Shown: positions 1 through 7,984, numbered from the stretch's first letter. The stretch is 12,187 nt of DNA from Prevotella sp. UBA3294 (GCA_002361535.1 DETG01000115.1:1-12187), one strand, 5' to 3'. A program made the numbers and translations. Notes: generated by a model from the sequence alone, not told the origin.

Positions 1-2531
1 AGCATACCCTTCGACTCCCAGATCTGTCCGCAGCACATCTTCTCCATCCCTTTCGGGAAGATCACCTCATAACCCGCTTTCGCCATCAACTGGATCACTT
101 CATCCACAAGGTCGTGAATCTTACCGTCGCGCTTTGACTGTCCCATCGTCTGGTTGATACAGCTGGGGAAATAGACAACTTTCAGGGGTGAATGTTCCTC
201 ATCATGATGGGGCACAGACTTCTCGATGATGAATTGTGTGAGATCCGACTGTTTCGGCTGCCGGTGCTTCTTGGGCATGGCCGTTGTCCAGAGTGGCAAA
301 CCCATCTTGTTCATGCCTCGGCAGATCTTCGTCATCAGCGTCGGGCCTAAGGTGACATGTCCTAAGTGGGCCACATCGAGCACCACGCGGAGTCCTGATT
401 TGATACCGGCCATGTGGTTGGCAGCGAACTCACCCACTTGGTAACCCACTTTGTTGTTGTTCATATCCATCTGACGGATCAGGTGAGTGAGTTCACCGGT
501 GTTGATCTTCATCGGACAGGATGTAGAACAGAGACCATCGGTGGCACAGGTCTGATCACCATAATATTTATATTGCTTACGCAACGTGGCAGCACGCTCA
601 GGATCTTTTCCGGTAGCCTCAAGTTCACGGATCTCACGTTGAACGGCAATACGCATTCTTGATGATAAGGTCAAGCCACACGACATACAGTTTACTTCGC
701 AGAACCCGCACTCGATACACTTGTTAGCTCGTTTCACCTGCTCGATCGTCTCCTTCGCAGTGGAAAGAGAAGGATCCATCAGGTACTTACCTCCGTCAGG
801 CACTTTATCAAAATCGAAATCAAGCACAGGTAACGGCTTCAGACATTTGATGAAGCATTCCGGGTCATCATTGAAGATTACACCCTGGTTCAGCAAGCCG
901 TCAGGATCGAAGATCGCCTTCAGTTCTTTCATCACCTCGTATGCCTTATCACGCCACTCGTACTTCACGAACGGAGCCATGTTACGTCCTGTGCCATGCT
1001 CGGCTTTCAGTGAGCCGTCGTACTCCTCAACGACCAGACGAGCCACGTCACGCATCATCTCCTCGTAACGTTTCACCTCACTCTCGCTCTTGAAACTCTG
1101 GTTCAGGATGAAGTGATAGTTACCTTCGAAAGCATGTCCATAGATGCAGGCATCCGAATAGCCGTGATCGGCAATGAGTTTCTGCAGCTTCACCGTGGCT
1201 TCAGGCAGATCCTCAATATGGAAGGCCACATCCTCAATCAGACAGGAGGTACCGACAGGACGGGTGCCACCCACCGAGGGGAAGATTCCAGAACGGATGG
1301 CCCAGTATTTGCCATAGACGGCAGGATCCTCGGTAAACTCTGCCGGGATATAAAGACTAAACTTTGACAGACACTCTTTGATCTTCCCGATCTTCTCCAA
1401 CAGCTGCTCATGGGTGATACCCTTTGTCTCGGTGAGGATGGCAGTGAGGTTATGGTAATCGCCGGGGGCCACTCCCGGGATCTTTCCTGCATCTACATCT
1501 TTCTGATATTGGAGATAGACAGGATCGTCAACCGAGCTCAGCGACTTGTAGTCAAGCATCTCGGCACTCTTCACCATCAGGTTCTCGGCACTCATCTTCA
1601 AGTCATCTTCATCCGACTTGAGTTTCTTCATGGCCACCACGGCCTCGCAACTCTCTTTCATGGTCATGAAATAGACCATGGCAGAGGCTTTGTACGGGTA
1701 GTCGTAGAGTGTCTTCATGGTTACCTCCGAGAGGAAAGCGAGTGTTCCTTCCGAACCCACCATACAGTGTGCCATGATATCGAACGGATCATCGTATGCC
1801 AACAGCGGACGGATATTCAGACCCGTTACGTTCTTGATGCTGTACTTCAGTCGGATACGGTCAGAGAGTTCCTTGTCTGCACGAACACGGTCGCGCAGGT
1901 CCTCGATCTTCTTGATGAAGTCTGGGTGCGATTTCCTGAAATCCTCCTTACTCTTCTCGTCACCTGTGTCAACAATGGTACCATCGGTCAGGATGATACG
2001 GGCACTCACCATCATCCGGTCGCTGTTGGCATGAACGCCACAGTTCATACCCGAGGCATTATTACAGACGATACCACCCACCATGGCACTTCCGATAGAG
2101 GCAGGGTCAGGAGGGAAGACACGACCAAACGGTTTCAGGATCTCATTCACACGGGCACCCACGATTCCCGGTTGCAGACGGATCGTATCCTGTTGGGGTC
2201 CTAACTCATACTTCTCCCAATGCTTTCCGGCGACAATCAGCACGGAATCGCTGATGCTCTGCCCCGACAAGGAGGTGCCGGCAGCCCTGAAGGTAAACGG
2301 CAGCTTGAACCGGTTACAGGCTTGAACGATCTTGGAAACCTGCGCTTCACCATCGCTTCTGATCACCACCTTGGGAATCTGACGGTAGAAACTGGCATCT
2401 GTTCCCCATCCTAATGTTCGCAGCTCATCTGTGTAAATACAATCAGAGGGCACAAACTTCTTGATCTCGACAAGGAAATCCGCATACACCTGCTGACTCC
2501 TTGTGTTTGTAGTGTTAGTAGATGTTGTCAT
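1..2531 (-). CDS. FAD-binding and 4Fe-4S-binding D-2-hydroxyacid dehydrogenase (YdiJ/Dld-II/GlcD-like), 3' end outside window
   Basis: Reading from ATG at 2531 gives 843 codons without a stop, so the C-terminus is missing. The N-terminal part is an FAD-binding PCMH domain (about residues 45-270) with GTSLSGQ (85-91), PDPAS (141-145) and a Gly/Asn-rich stretch near 152-165. A FAD-oxidase C-terminal domain follows, with YGHAFEGN around His466 and EHGTG around His512. Next come two iron-sulfur ligand sets: Cys605, 608, 611, 615 and Cys662, 668, 672 (the last in CP). A CCG motif at 833-835 marks the start of a GlpC/heterodisulfide-reductase-type domain cut by the window edge. Family members oxidise D-lactate, glycolate or D-2-hydroxyglutarate and pass electrons through Fe-S clusters to quinone or another acceptor; the substrate here cannot be told. 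No signal peptide is seen. The neighbouring gene is divergent, so this starts its own transcript. Confidence 0.93.
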   Translation of the reverse strand, partial: MTTSTNTTNTRSQQVYADFLVEIKKFVPSDCIYTDELRTLGWGTDASFYRQIPKVVIRSDGEAQVSKIVQACNRFKLPFTFRAAGTSLSGQSISDSVLIVAGKHWEKYELGPQQDTIRLQPGIVGARVNEILKPFGRVFPPDPASIGSAMVGGIVCNNASGMNCGVHANSDRMMVSARIILTDGTIVDTGDEKSKEDFRKSHPDFIKKIEDLRDRVRADKELSDRIRLKYSIKNVTGLNIRPLLAYDDPFDIMAHCMVGSEGTLAFLSEVTMKTLYDYPYKASAMVYFMTMKESCEAVVAMKKLKSDEDDLKMSAENLMVKSAEMLDYKSLSSVDDPVYLQYQKDVDAGKIPGVAPGDYHNLTAILTETKGITHEQLLEKIGKIKECLSKFSLYIPAEFTEDPAVYGKYWAIRSGIFPSVGGTRPVGTSCLIEDVAFHIEDLPEATVKLQKLIADHGYSDACIYGHAFEGNYHFILNQSFKSESEVKRYEEMMRDVARLVVEEYDGSLKAEHGTGRNMAPFVKYEWRDKAYEVMKELKAIFDPDGLLNQGVIFNDDPECFIKCLKPLPVLDFDFDKVPDGGKYLMDPSLSTAKETIEQVKRANKCIECGFCEVNCMSCGLTLSSRMRIAVQREIRELEATGKDPERAATLRKQYKYYGDQTCATDGLCSTSCPMKINTGELTHLIRQMDMNNNKVGYQVGEFAANHMAGIKSGLRVVLDVAHLGHVTLGPTLMTKICRGMNKMGLPLWTTAMPKKHRQPKQSDLTQFIIEKSVPHHDEEHSPLKVVYFPSCINQTMGQSKRDGKIHDLVDEVIQLMAKAGYEVIFPKGMEKMCCGQIWESKGM

Positions 2532-2573
2532 ATAATTAATAGATTGATATAAGTTTGTACATGGTAGATAGCG

Positions 2574-2581
2574 CAAAAATA
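2574..2581 (-). promoter_or_regulatory. Candidate -7 box of the FAD/Fe-S dehydrogenase gene
   Basis: On the minus strand the sequence reads TATTTTTG, matching the Bacteroidetes sigma-ABfr -7 consensus TAnnTTTG, about 42 nt before the ATG at 2531. No TTTG -33 element sits at the usual 19-20 bp spacing, so support is only partial. Confidence 0.35.
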
Positions 2582-2760
2582 CCAAAATATTTTGATACCA
2601 CCATCATCAAAGTTGTTTTTTTTTTCACACGACTCAAAATATGTTTCAAAAATCATCTTATTTGTCTAATCATTCCACAGAATAGCATTAAAAAAAGGTA
2701 GATGAAACATATTCGATGTTTATTGATATAAAGAGAAACGGTCGCTTCAAGGATTACTCC

Positions 2761-2768
2761 TACCTTTG
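2761..2768 (+). promoter_or_regulatory. Candidate -7 box of the CE15 esterase gene
   Basis: TACCTTTG matches the Bacteroidetes TAnnTTTG -7 consensus and lies 71 nt before the ATG at 2840, which would leave a 5' leader of roughly 65 nt. The -33 position (about 2738-2741) does not match TTTG, so the promoter may be weak or need an activator. Confidence 0.5.
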
Positions 2769-2839
2769 CACGGAGAAAAGAACCGTTATCAACTATTCAA
2801 CCATTATCAACTATTTTATAAACCTAAAACTTTTAAAAC

Positions 2840-5605
2840 ATGAAGAGATTATTTACCACTTTGCTGTGTATGACAGCCGTGTGTATCGGAATCCATTCAC
2901 AAGTTCTGCTACCCCAAGGGACAAGCAGCAGATTCCAAGTAACCGGATCAGACGACGACGACGGGAAGATCCCGTTGGTGTATAGCGTAGAAAACACAGG
3001 CGCTGATGCTAACCCGGTGCTGCCCACGAAAGCACAAGGAGAGAAAATCGATGCGCTGCCCGACCCCTTCAGATGGTCTGACGGCAGTGGAAGAGTAACG
3101 GATTTCAAAGACTGGGCTCTTCGTCGAGGTGAGATTGCCAAAGAGATCCAACATTATGAATTAGGTGAGAAGCCTGTCGTTGACCCTTCAGCTGTGGTGG
3201 CCACCATGGACGGTAATACCCTGAAGGTGACGGTAACCGTGAATGGGGAATCGTTGGAGCTCAGTGCCACCATCGAGTATCCGTCAACGGGCGAGGCACC
3301 CTATGCCTTGATGATCGGCACCAGCGGCATTTCACTGCCTGCTGCCGTCTTCTCAGGACGTCCGATTGCGCGGATGACCTACAACGAGAAGCAGGTGAAT
3401 GGATACGGACAGTTCGGCGGTACCAGTGCCCGCGACTTTGAACGTCTCTATCCTGAGCTGTCGCAGAACGGTGCATACAGTGAATGGGCGTGGGGACTGA
3501 GCAGATTGATCGACGGTCTGCAGCAGTTAGGACCGGCGGTGACGAAGATCGATACGGAGCATATCGGTGTGACGGGCTGTTCCTATGCAGGAAAGATGGC
3601 CCTCTTCTGCGGTGCCTTTGACGAGCGTGTGGCGCTGACCATCGCCCAGGAGCCCGGTGGCGGCGGTGCTGCATCCTGGCGTTTCTCGCGTATCCTGAAC
3701 AACGAGGTGATGAAAGCAGGCGACACCGGTGTGGAAAGTCTCGACCGTACTGATTATAATTGGTTCATGAACAGTCTGAAAGAGAACTATGGCGGGAAGG
3801 ACGTGTCATACCTGCCCTATGATCATCATGAGTTAGTGGCCATGATCTGTCCCCGTGCTTTCCTGATGTTAGGCAACCCCACACAGATCTGGCTGGCTGA
3901 TCAGTCGGGTTATGTCTCCGTGAACGCAGCAAAGAAAGTATGGGAGCAGTTCGGCATCGCCGACCGCTGTGGCTATTCCTTCGTACCCGACCACGGCCAC
4001 TGTCAGCTTCCAGAGAGTCAATATCCTGAGGTAGAGGCATACATCGATCGTTTCCTTTTAGGGAAAGAGGATGTCAACACCCATGTGACCGTATCCTCTG
4101 ACTTCTTCCTGTCAACAGCCAATGGCAGTCGTGTAGTGGCAGAGCCTGCCGACCTCGACTGGTGGATGGGCTGGTGGGAAAGCGGTGTATCGCCGGAGCT
4201 TACTGCCGAGCCTGTTGTCTTCGAAGGTCCCAAGGCCGGTACCGAAGTGCGCCTGCCATTAGTTGGAAACTGGAGTAGTTCGGTGAGTGGTGAAAAAGAG
4301 GCCGATGGGAAGATCTATTCTGGTACAGTGAACTTCTTCGGTCTCTGGGGCGAAGTAGGTACAACGGCTTGGGCTTCTGACGTGACGGAAGGTACGAAGC
4401 ATATCATCCGCGTGAAATTTGCCGAACCTCTTCCCGAGGGCTTACAATGGAAGGTAGGACTGAAGAATATCTATGGTGAGAACGAAGGCGAAACCTATCG
4501 GGAAATTACTGCTGGCGTGACTGAATTGGAATATGAACTTGACCGCAGTTACTATTATGTGGCGATCCAGCGGAAGTCTTCTTCCAACATCGATCCTATC
4601 ACCATCCTCTCGGCGGTATGTGATGTCTATCTGACGGATTTTACACCGTCGAGTGAGGACTTGGAGATCAAGACCGACTACGGCGCAGAGATCGAAGGAC
4701 GTCCTTCCAGTCCCAACGGACTGCCTGCCAAGGTGTCACTTCCCGGTAATTGGGGTGACGTAAAACTGTGGGGCGAACCGTTCAGTATCAACGACTATAC
4801 CCAATACCGCATCGAACTGGAGGAGGCACCTGGGGCTGACGGACGACTACAGATGTACATCCGCAACCAAGCGCAGGCGGATGTCTATGGCGGTCACTAT
4901 TATCCGTTCGCTGCAGACCAGACTGTTCTCGAAGGATCTTTCAACCCTGAGGATCTCGGCGATGATCCTGTGGTGGTGCAGTTTGCCTTGCAGAACATGA
5001 CGAACGAGGTTGTCAATACCACCGTGAAGGATGTAACACTCTATAAGGAAGATGGTACAGCTGTTCCTACCAGTGGGCTGAAGTCATCGGGATGGAATCC
5101 GGCAACCATCGTTCCCTTCGGTTCTGATCCCGTCTATGAGGGAACGGTGAACTTCACACAGCAATATGCCTACATCGGTTCGTACAGCGGCAGCGTGGAA
5201 CAGGGTACCCTCCATCGCTATACATTCTACACCGATGCACCGATTCCTTCCGGATTCCAGATGATTACAGTGATCAACAACGATGTGCAGACAACGCCTA
5301 TCGAGGCCAATGGCAACGAATATACGTTCGATGTATTCAATGACTATTCGTTCTTGGCCTTGCAGTATGTCATTGACGGGACATCCTCGTTCCATATCAA
5401 CCGTATCACCCGTGACATCCTCGCGATTGATCCGACAACCGACATCAAGGCCATTGAGGATGGAAACATCAACAGTCCTGTGGTGGAGACACGTGTCTTT
5501 AATGTGGCAGGACAATCGGTGAAGCAGTTCTCCAAAGGTGTGAACATCGTTCGGCAGAAACTGGAAAACGGTCGTGTCATCACCAAGAAAATGATTGTGA
5601 AGTAA
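2840..5605 (+). CDS. Secreted CE15-family glucuronoyl esterase-like protein with three C-terminal beta-rich modules
   Basis: The 921-residue product starts with a signal peptide (KR then a hydrophobic stretch, probable cleavage after IHS near residue 20). Residues about 60-410 form the esterase domain. GVTGCSYAGK (243-252) carries the nucleophile Ser248, LTIAQEPGGGG (266-276) carries Glu271, and HGHCQ (385-389) carries the catalytic His, most likely His387. The 23-residue gap from Ser to Glu and the following SWRFS match fungal and bacterial CE15 enzymes, which cleave ester bonds between 4-O-methyl-glucuronate of xylan and lignin alcohols. The residue after Ser is Tyr, where characterised CE15 enzymes have Arg. 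Residues about 465-870 look like three tandem beta-rich modules of about 110-150 residues with loosely similar cores; their role, perhaps sugar binding, is inferred. Residues 885-921 form a tail shared with the other two secreted proteins here. A terminator follows, so the gene is probably monocistronic. Confidence 0.88.
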   Translation: MKRLFTTLLCMTAVCIGIHSQVLLPQGTSSRFQVTGSDDDDGKIPLVYSVENTGADANPVLPTKAQGEKIDALPDPFRWSDGSGRVTDFKDWALRRGEIAKEIQHYELGEKPVVDPSAVVATMDGNTLKVTVTVNGESLELSATIEYPSTGEAPYALMIGTSGISLPAAVFSGRPIARMTYNEKQVNGYGQFGGTSARDFERLYPELSQNGAYSEWAWGLSRLIDGLQQLGPAVTKIDTEHIGVTGCSYAGKMALFCGAFDERVALTIAQEPGGGGAASWRFSRILNNEVMKAGDTGVESLDRTDYNWFMNSLKENYGGKDVSYLPYDHHELVAMICPRAFLMLGNPTQIWLADQSGYVSVNAAKKVWEQFGIADRCGYSFVPDHGHCQLPESQYPEVEAYIDRFLLGKEDVNTHVTVSSDFFLSTANGSRVVAEPADLDWWMGWWESGVSPELTAEPVVFEGPKAGTEVRLPLVGNWSSSVSGEKEADGKIYSGTVNFFGLWGEVGTTAWASDVTEGTKHIIRVKFAEPLPEGLQWKVGLKNIYGENEGETYREITAGVTELEYELDRSYYYVAIQRKSSSNIDPITILSAVCDVYLTDFTPSSEDLEIKTDYGAEIEGRPSSPNGLPAKVSLPGNWGDVKLWGEPFSINDYTQYRIELEEAPGADGRLQMYIRNQAQADVYGGHYYPFAADQTVLEGSFNPEDLGDDPVVVQFALQNMTNEVVNTTVKDVTLYKEDGTAVPTSGLKSSGWNPATIVPFGSDPVYEGTVNFTQQYAYIGSYSGSVEQGTLHRYTFYTDAPIPSGFQMITVINNDVQTTPIEANGNEYTFDVFNDYSFLALQYVIDGTSSFHINRITRDILAIDPTTDIKAIEDGNINSPVVETRVFNVAGQSVKQFSKGVNIVRQKLENGRVITKKMIVK

Positions 5606-5666
5606 TGAATAGTGTTAACAAGTGATTACGTAACTATTGTTTCTTTTGTTTTGAGGATAACAGATT

Positions 5667-5700
5667 GAGTCCACTGGTAAAGTGGGCTCTTTCTATTTTA
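5667..5700 (+). terminator. Rho-independent terminator after the CE15 esterase gene
   Basis: GAGTCCAC (5667-5674) pairs with GTGGGCTC (5682-5689) over 8 bp with one G-U wobble and a 7-nt loop. A T-rich tract, TTCTATTTTAT, follows directly. It lies about 60 nt after the stop at 5605 and separates this gene from the methyltransferase. Confidence 0.75.
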
Positions 5701-5750
5701 TAAATAATAATCATCCAAGAATCAAGATTTGATTATTATACATTTTTATA

Positions 5751-5781
5751 ATTGTAATTTAGGAAAAATACTGTACTTTTG
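5751..5781 (+). promoter_or_regulatory. Bacteroidetes-type promoter of the RNA methyltransferase gene
   Basis: ATTG at 5751-5754 (-33 element) and TACTTTTG at 5774-5781 (-7 element) are separated by 19 bp, matching the consensus TTTG-N19-TAnnTTTG. The start codon lies 21 nt after the -7 box, giving a short leader. Confidence 0.65.
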
Positions 5782-5802
5782 CATGGTCATTAATTACGTC
5801 TC

Positions 5803-6639
5803 ATGAATCTGATAGAAATAACCTCTCTCTCCCACCCTGGTGTGGAGATATTCAGTACGCTGACGGAAGCACAATTGCGAAACAAGTTAGAGCCAGACAA
5901 AGGAATCTTCATTGCTGAGAGTCCCAAAGTGATCCGTGTGGCATTGACTCAAGGTTACGAACCAATAGCCCTGCTCTGCGAAAAGAGACATATTGAAGGA
6001 GATGCCTGCGACATCATTAGCCGTTGTGAAGAATATGCCCGACAGAGGAAAGCAGGAGAATTCCCCGTTTATACAGGAGAACGTGATCTGTTAGCCACGT
6101 TGACGGGCTACACTTTGACGCGTGGTGTATTGTGTGCCATGCGGCGACCGAAAGACAAACGGGTGGAAGAGGTGTGCCGCGATGCCCACCGTATTGTCAT
6201 CATCAACGGGGTGGTTGACACGACGAACATCGGGGCGATCTTCCGTTCTGCTGCAGCCTTGGGCATCGATGCCGTGCTCATGACTCGCAATGCTTGTGAT
6301 CCCCTAAACCGAAGAGCCGTAAGGGTATCGATGGGCTCGGTGTTCTTGGTACCTTGGACATGGCTGGATGAACCCGTGAACAGTCTGCACCGCTTGGGGT
6401 TCAAAACAGTATCTATGGCATTGACCGACCGCTCCGTCCCTATTGACGATCCACAACTGATGCAGGAGGAACGATTAGCCATTGTGATGGGAACAGAAGG
6501 TGACGGCCTGCCTCAGGAGGTAATTAAAGAAACTGACTACGTAGCCCGCATCCCCATGTCCCATCAAGTGGACTCCCTCAATGTGGCTGCTGCGGCTGCC
6601 GTTGCGTTCTGGCAGTTGAGAAAGGTCACCAGTCTATAA
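5803..6639 (+). CDS. TrmH/SpoU-family (SPOUT) RNA 2'-O-methyltransferase
   Basis: The 278-residue protein has the layout of the family: an N-terminal substrate-binding-like domain (about 15-112) and a C-terminal SPOUT knot domain (about 128-275). The three SpoU motifs are present: TNIGAIFR (141-148, Asn142 and Arg148 conserved), IVMGTEGDGL (227-236), and IPMSHQVDSLNVAAA (250-264). These bind S-adenosylmethionine and form the active site. Members transfer a methyl group to the 2'-OH of a ribose in tRNA or 23S rRNA; the target base cannot be read from sequence, so no gene symbol is given. The start at 5803 is favoured by the promoter just upstream and the normal length. The gene lies alone between a terminator and a convergent gene; its placement beside esterases is probably accidental. 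Confidence 0.92.
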   Translation: MNLIEITSLSHPGVEIFSTLTEAQLRNKLEPDKGIFIAESPKVIRVALTQGYEPIALLCEKRHIEGDACDIISRCEEYARQRKAGEFPVYTGERDLLATLTGYTLTRGVLCAMRRPKDKRVEEVCRDAHRIVIINGVVDTTNIGAIFRSAAALGIDAVLMTRNACDPLNRRAVRVSMGSVFLVPWTWLDEPVNSLHRLGFKTVSMALTDRSVPIDDPQLMQEERLAIVMGTEGDGLPQEVIKETDYVARIPMSHQVDSLNVAAAAAVAFWQLRKVTSL

Positions 6640-6760
6640 CGCAACTACATTCATACTCCTTCTCAAACCGTAGCTGATTCAAACTACTTTTATTATCAAT
6701 GTCGGAAGCAAGGAATATAGGACAAATAGAAAATAATTTAAAGTAGAATTGTGATGATTT

Positions 6761-6920
6761 TGTGCAAGACTGCTGCACAAAGTGTGCAATACCTTTGCAC
6801 AAAGTGTGCAGACCCTTTGCACAAAATGTGCAAGCCTTTTGCACAAAGTGTGCAGATTTATTGCCAATCATATGCACAACGTGTGCAGATTTCGTGCAAG
6901 TCATCTGCACACGTTGTACT
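6761..6920. repeat. Tandem array of TGCACA-N3-TGTGCA palindromes with 22-bp then 33-bp steps
   Basis: A 15-bp element, TGCACAAAGTGTGCA or a close variant, begins at 6774, 6796, 6818 and 6840 (exactly 22 bp apart), then at 6873 and 6906 (33 bp apart). Each is a perfect 6-bp inverted repeat around a 3-nt centre (AAG, AAG, AAA, AAG, ACG), except the last, whose right arm is decayed. A lone half-site TGTGCA lies at 6761-6766. In the 33-bp part, decayed copies sit at 6862-6876 and 6895-6909. The 7-bp linkers are pyrimidine-rich (ATACCTT, GACCCTT, AGCCTTT) and then GATTTAT and GATTTCG. All steps are multiples of 11 bp, close to one helical turn. The array lies between converging genes, starting 121 bp after the methyltransferase stop and ending 13 bp from the esterase stop. 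Function unknown. Confidence 0.85.
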
Positions 6921-6933
6921 GGACTTCTTCACA

Positions 6934-7959
6934 CTATTTTGTCAGTATCTTCTTTACTTTTCTACCATTCTTCATGATAGTGATACCAGGCAGGAAGGGA
7001 GGTTGCTGCATACCGTCAAGGCTATAGAATGTGGATGGAGTGGATACCTTTGTTCCTTGCACCTGCTCCATTCCTGTCACGACAGCAGACACCGGTGATA
7101 GCTTGTCACCCAGGATTTCTTTCATCATGTCTGCGTATCTCTTACCAAAATCCCTGTATTCTTGCGTAGTAAAGTGCAAATTCTGACCGTCACCAAGGGC
7201 TTGGTTAAACCCTTGTGATGAAACCACATAAAAGTTCTTGCTCAGTTTGGGTAACTTAGCAATGAGTTGAATTGCCGCACTGCCAACTCCTGTTCTGAGC
7301 ACTTCACCGGCCAACAACGGAATGTCGTCTCCAAGTCCCAGATCATTAATAATATTGTCATATACTGCTTTCACCTTGTTCGGCCAGTCAGCATCACTCG
7401 CATCCGTTTCTCCCTGATGCATGATGATCCCCTTGATGACACCATCTTTTTGGGCAAGTTTGGCCATTTCGATCAATCTCCCATAAGGATTGTTGTCATA
7501 TACCTGAACACGTTGTTTGAACCAGTCTTGTTGTTTGTTGATATAACTTTGATAATTGTTTTTGTCAAACAGCCGTATGCTTGCACCTGCCATAGAAACA
7601 TTAATGATTCCTATAGTTATATTCGGACTTAATTTAGCTAACGTCCTACCGAAATAGTCGGCAACACTCAATTTCGCTCCGCTGTTATGGGCAAGAGGCG
7701 GCGTGGCAGGGTACCATTTCCCTTTTTCTCTTAATACTCCATAAACAGTAGAATTATTTGCACTCCATAATACTTTGAAATTGTCAGGAACAGTTTTATC
7801 CTGAATTTGAATTTCCCCTTGTCCTTCCATATTGCTTTGGCCAAAGGCAAGATAGATATGGAAATTTGGATCCTGTGCGTTGGCAACAGAACAGCACATG
7901 GCGAGGAACAATAGTAAACTGACCAGTCGCCTATACAATCTCATCTTCAAATACTTCAT
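6934..7959 (-). CDS. Secreted CE6-type/SGNH carbohydrate acetylesterase (sialate O-acetylesterase fold)
   Basis: The 341-residue product begins with a signal peptide (RLYRR, a Leu-rich core, cleavage after ANA at 28). The catalytic domain (about 32-285) shows GQSNMEG (40-46) with nucleophile Ser42, an oxyanion-loop-like NVSMAGASI (120-128), HQGETD (181-186) with Glu184, and NLHFTTQEYRDFG (260-272) with His262. This set, Ser-Glu-His with HQGE, is typical of CE6 acetylxylan esterases and related sialate O-acetylesterases, which remove O-acetyl groups from sugars. With a glucuronoyl esterase nearby, xylan is the likelier substrate, by inference. Residues 308-341 form the short C-terminal tail also seen in the two other secreted proteins of the window. 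The start at residue 1 rather than Met6 is chosen because the usual distance from the promoter is kept; either gives a working signal peptide. Confidence 0.87.
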   Translation of the reverse strand: MKYLKMRLYRRLVSLLLFLAMCCSVANAQDPNFHIYLAFGQSNMEGQGEIQIQDKTVPDNFKVLWSANNSTVYGVLREKGKWYPATPPLAHNSGAKLSVADYFGRTLAKLSPNITIGIINVSMAGASIRLFDKNNYQSYINKQQDWFKQRVQVYDNNPYGRLIEMAKLAQKDGVIKGIIMHQGETDASDADWPNKVKAVYDNIINDLGLGDDIPLLAGEVLRTGVGSAAIQLIAKLPKLSKNFYVVSSQGFNQALGDGQNLHFTTQEYRDFGKRYADMMKEILGDKLSPVSAVVTGMEQVQGTKVSTPSTFYSLDGMQQPPFLPGITIMKNGRKVKKILTK

Positions 7960-7984
7960 AATAATACTTTAGTTTAATTTATTG

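Larger units (their letters stand above)
2532..2839. other. Divergent intergenic region between dehydrogenase and glucuronoyl esterase genes
   Basis: This is 308 bp of AT-rich DNA between two divergent genes. It holds one candidate -7 box on each strand (2574-2581 minus, 2761-2768 plus) and a run of ten T at 2616-2625. I see no RNA gene, no convincing small ORF and no long inverted repeat. Confidence 0.6.

Noticed and set aside
1410..2204. A 264-residue plus-strand ORF inside the dehydrogenase gene
   Set aside because: It is antisense to a well-supported FAD-binding domain, and its His/Thr-rich translation shows no family features.
2616..2625. T10 run as a phase-variable promoter tract
   Set aside because: It lies outside the candidate promoter elements of both flanking genes, and long T runs are common in AT-rich Bacteroidales intergenic DNA.
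2861..2890. Lipoprotein signal on the CE15 protein (Cys at residues 10 and 15)
   Set aside because: The residues before each Cys do not form a lipobox (no Gly/Ala/Ser at -1 with Leu at -3 near the end of the hydrophobic core); a signal peptidase I site near residue 20 fits better.
5783..5806. A 7-codon upstream ORF whose stop overlaps the methyltransferase start (ATGA)
   Set aside because: The likely transcription start, judged from the -7 box at 5774-5781, lies at or after this ATG, so it would not be in the mRNA.
6682..6746. Distant complementary stretches (CTACTTT and AAAGTAG) after the methyltransferase as a terminator
   Set aside because: The loop would exceed 45 nt, the stem is interrupted and no T tract follows, so it is not a credible rho-independent terminator.
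6626..6910. A 94-residue Cys/His-rich protein on the minus strand across the palindrome array
   Set aside because: It is open only because the 22-bp unit has no stop in any phase; it overlaps the end of the methyltransferase gene and has no promoter or signal of its own.
6761..6920. The tandem repeat as a CRISPR array
   Set aside because: Units are only 22-33 bp with 7-bp to 18-bp linkers, too short for spacers, linkers resemble each other, and no cas gene is present.
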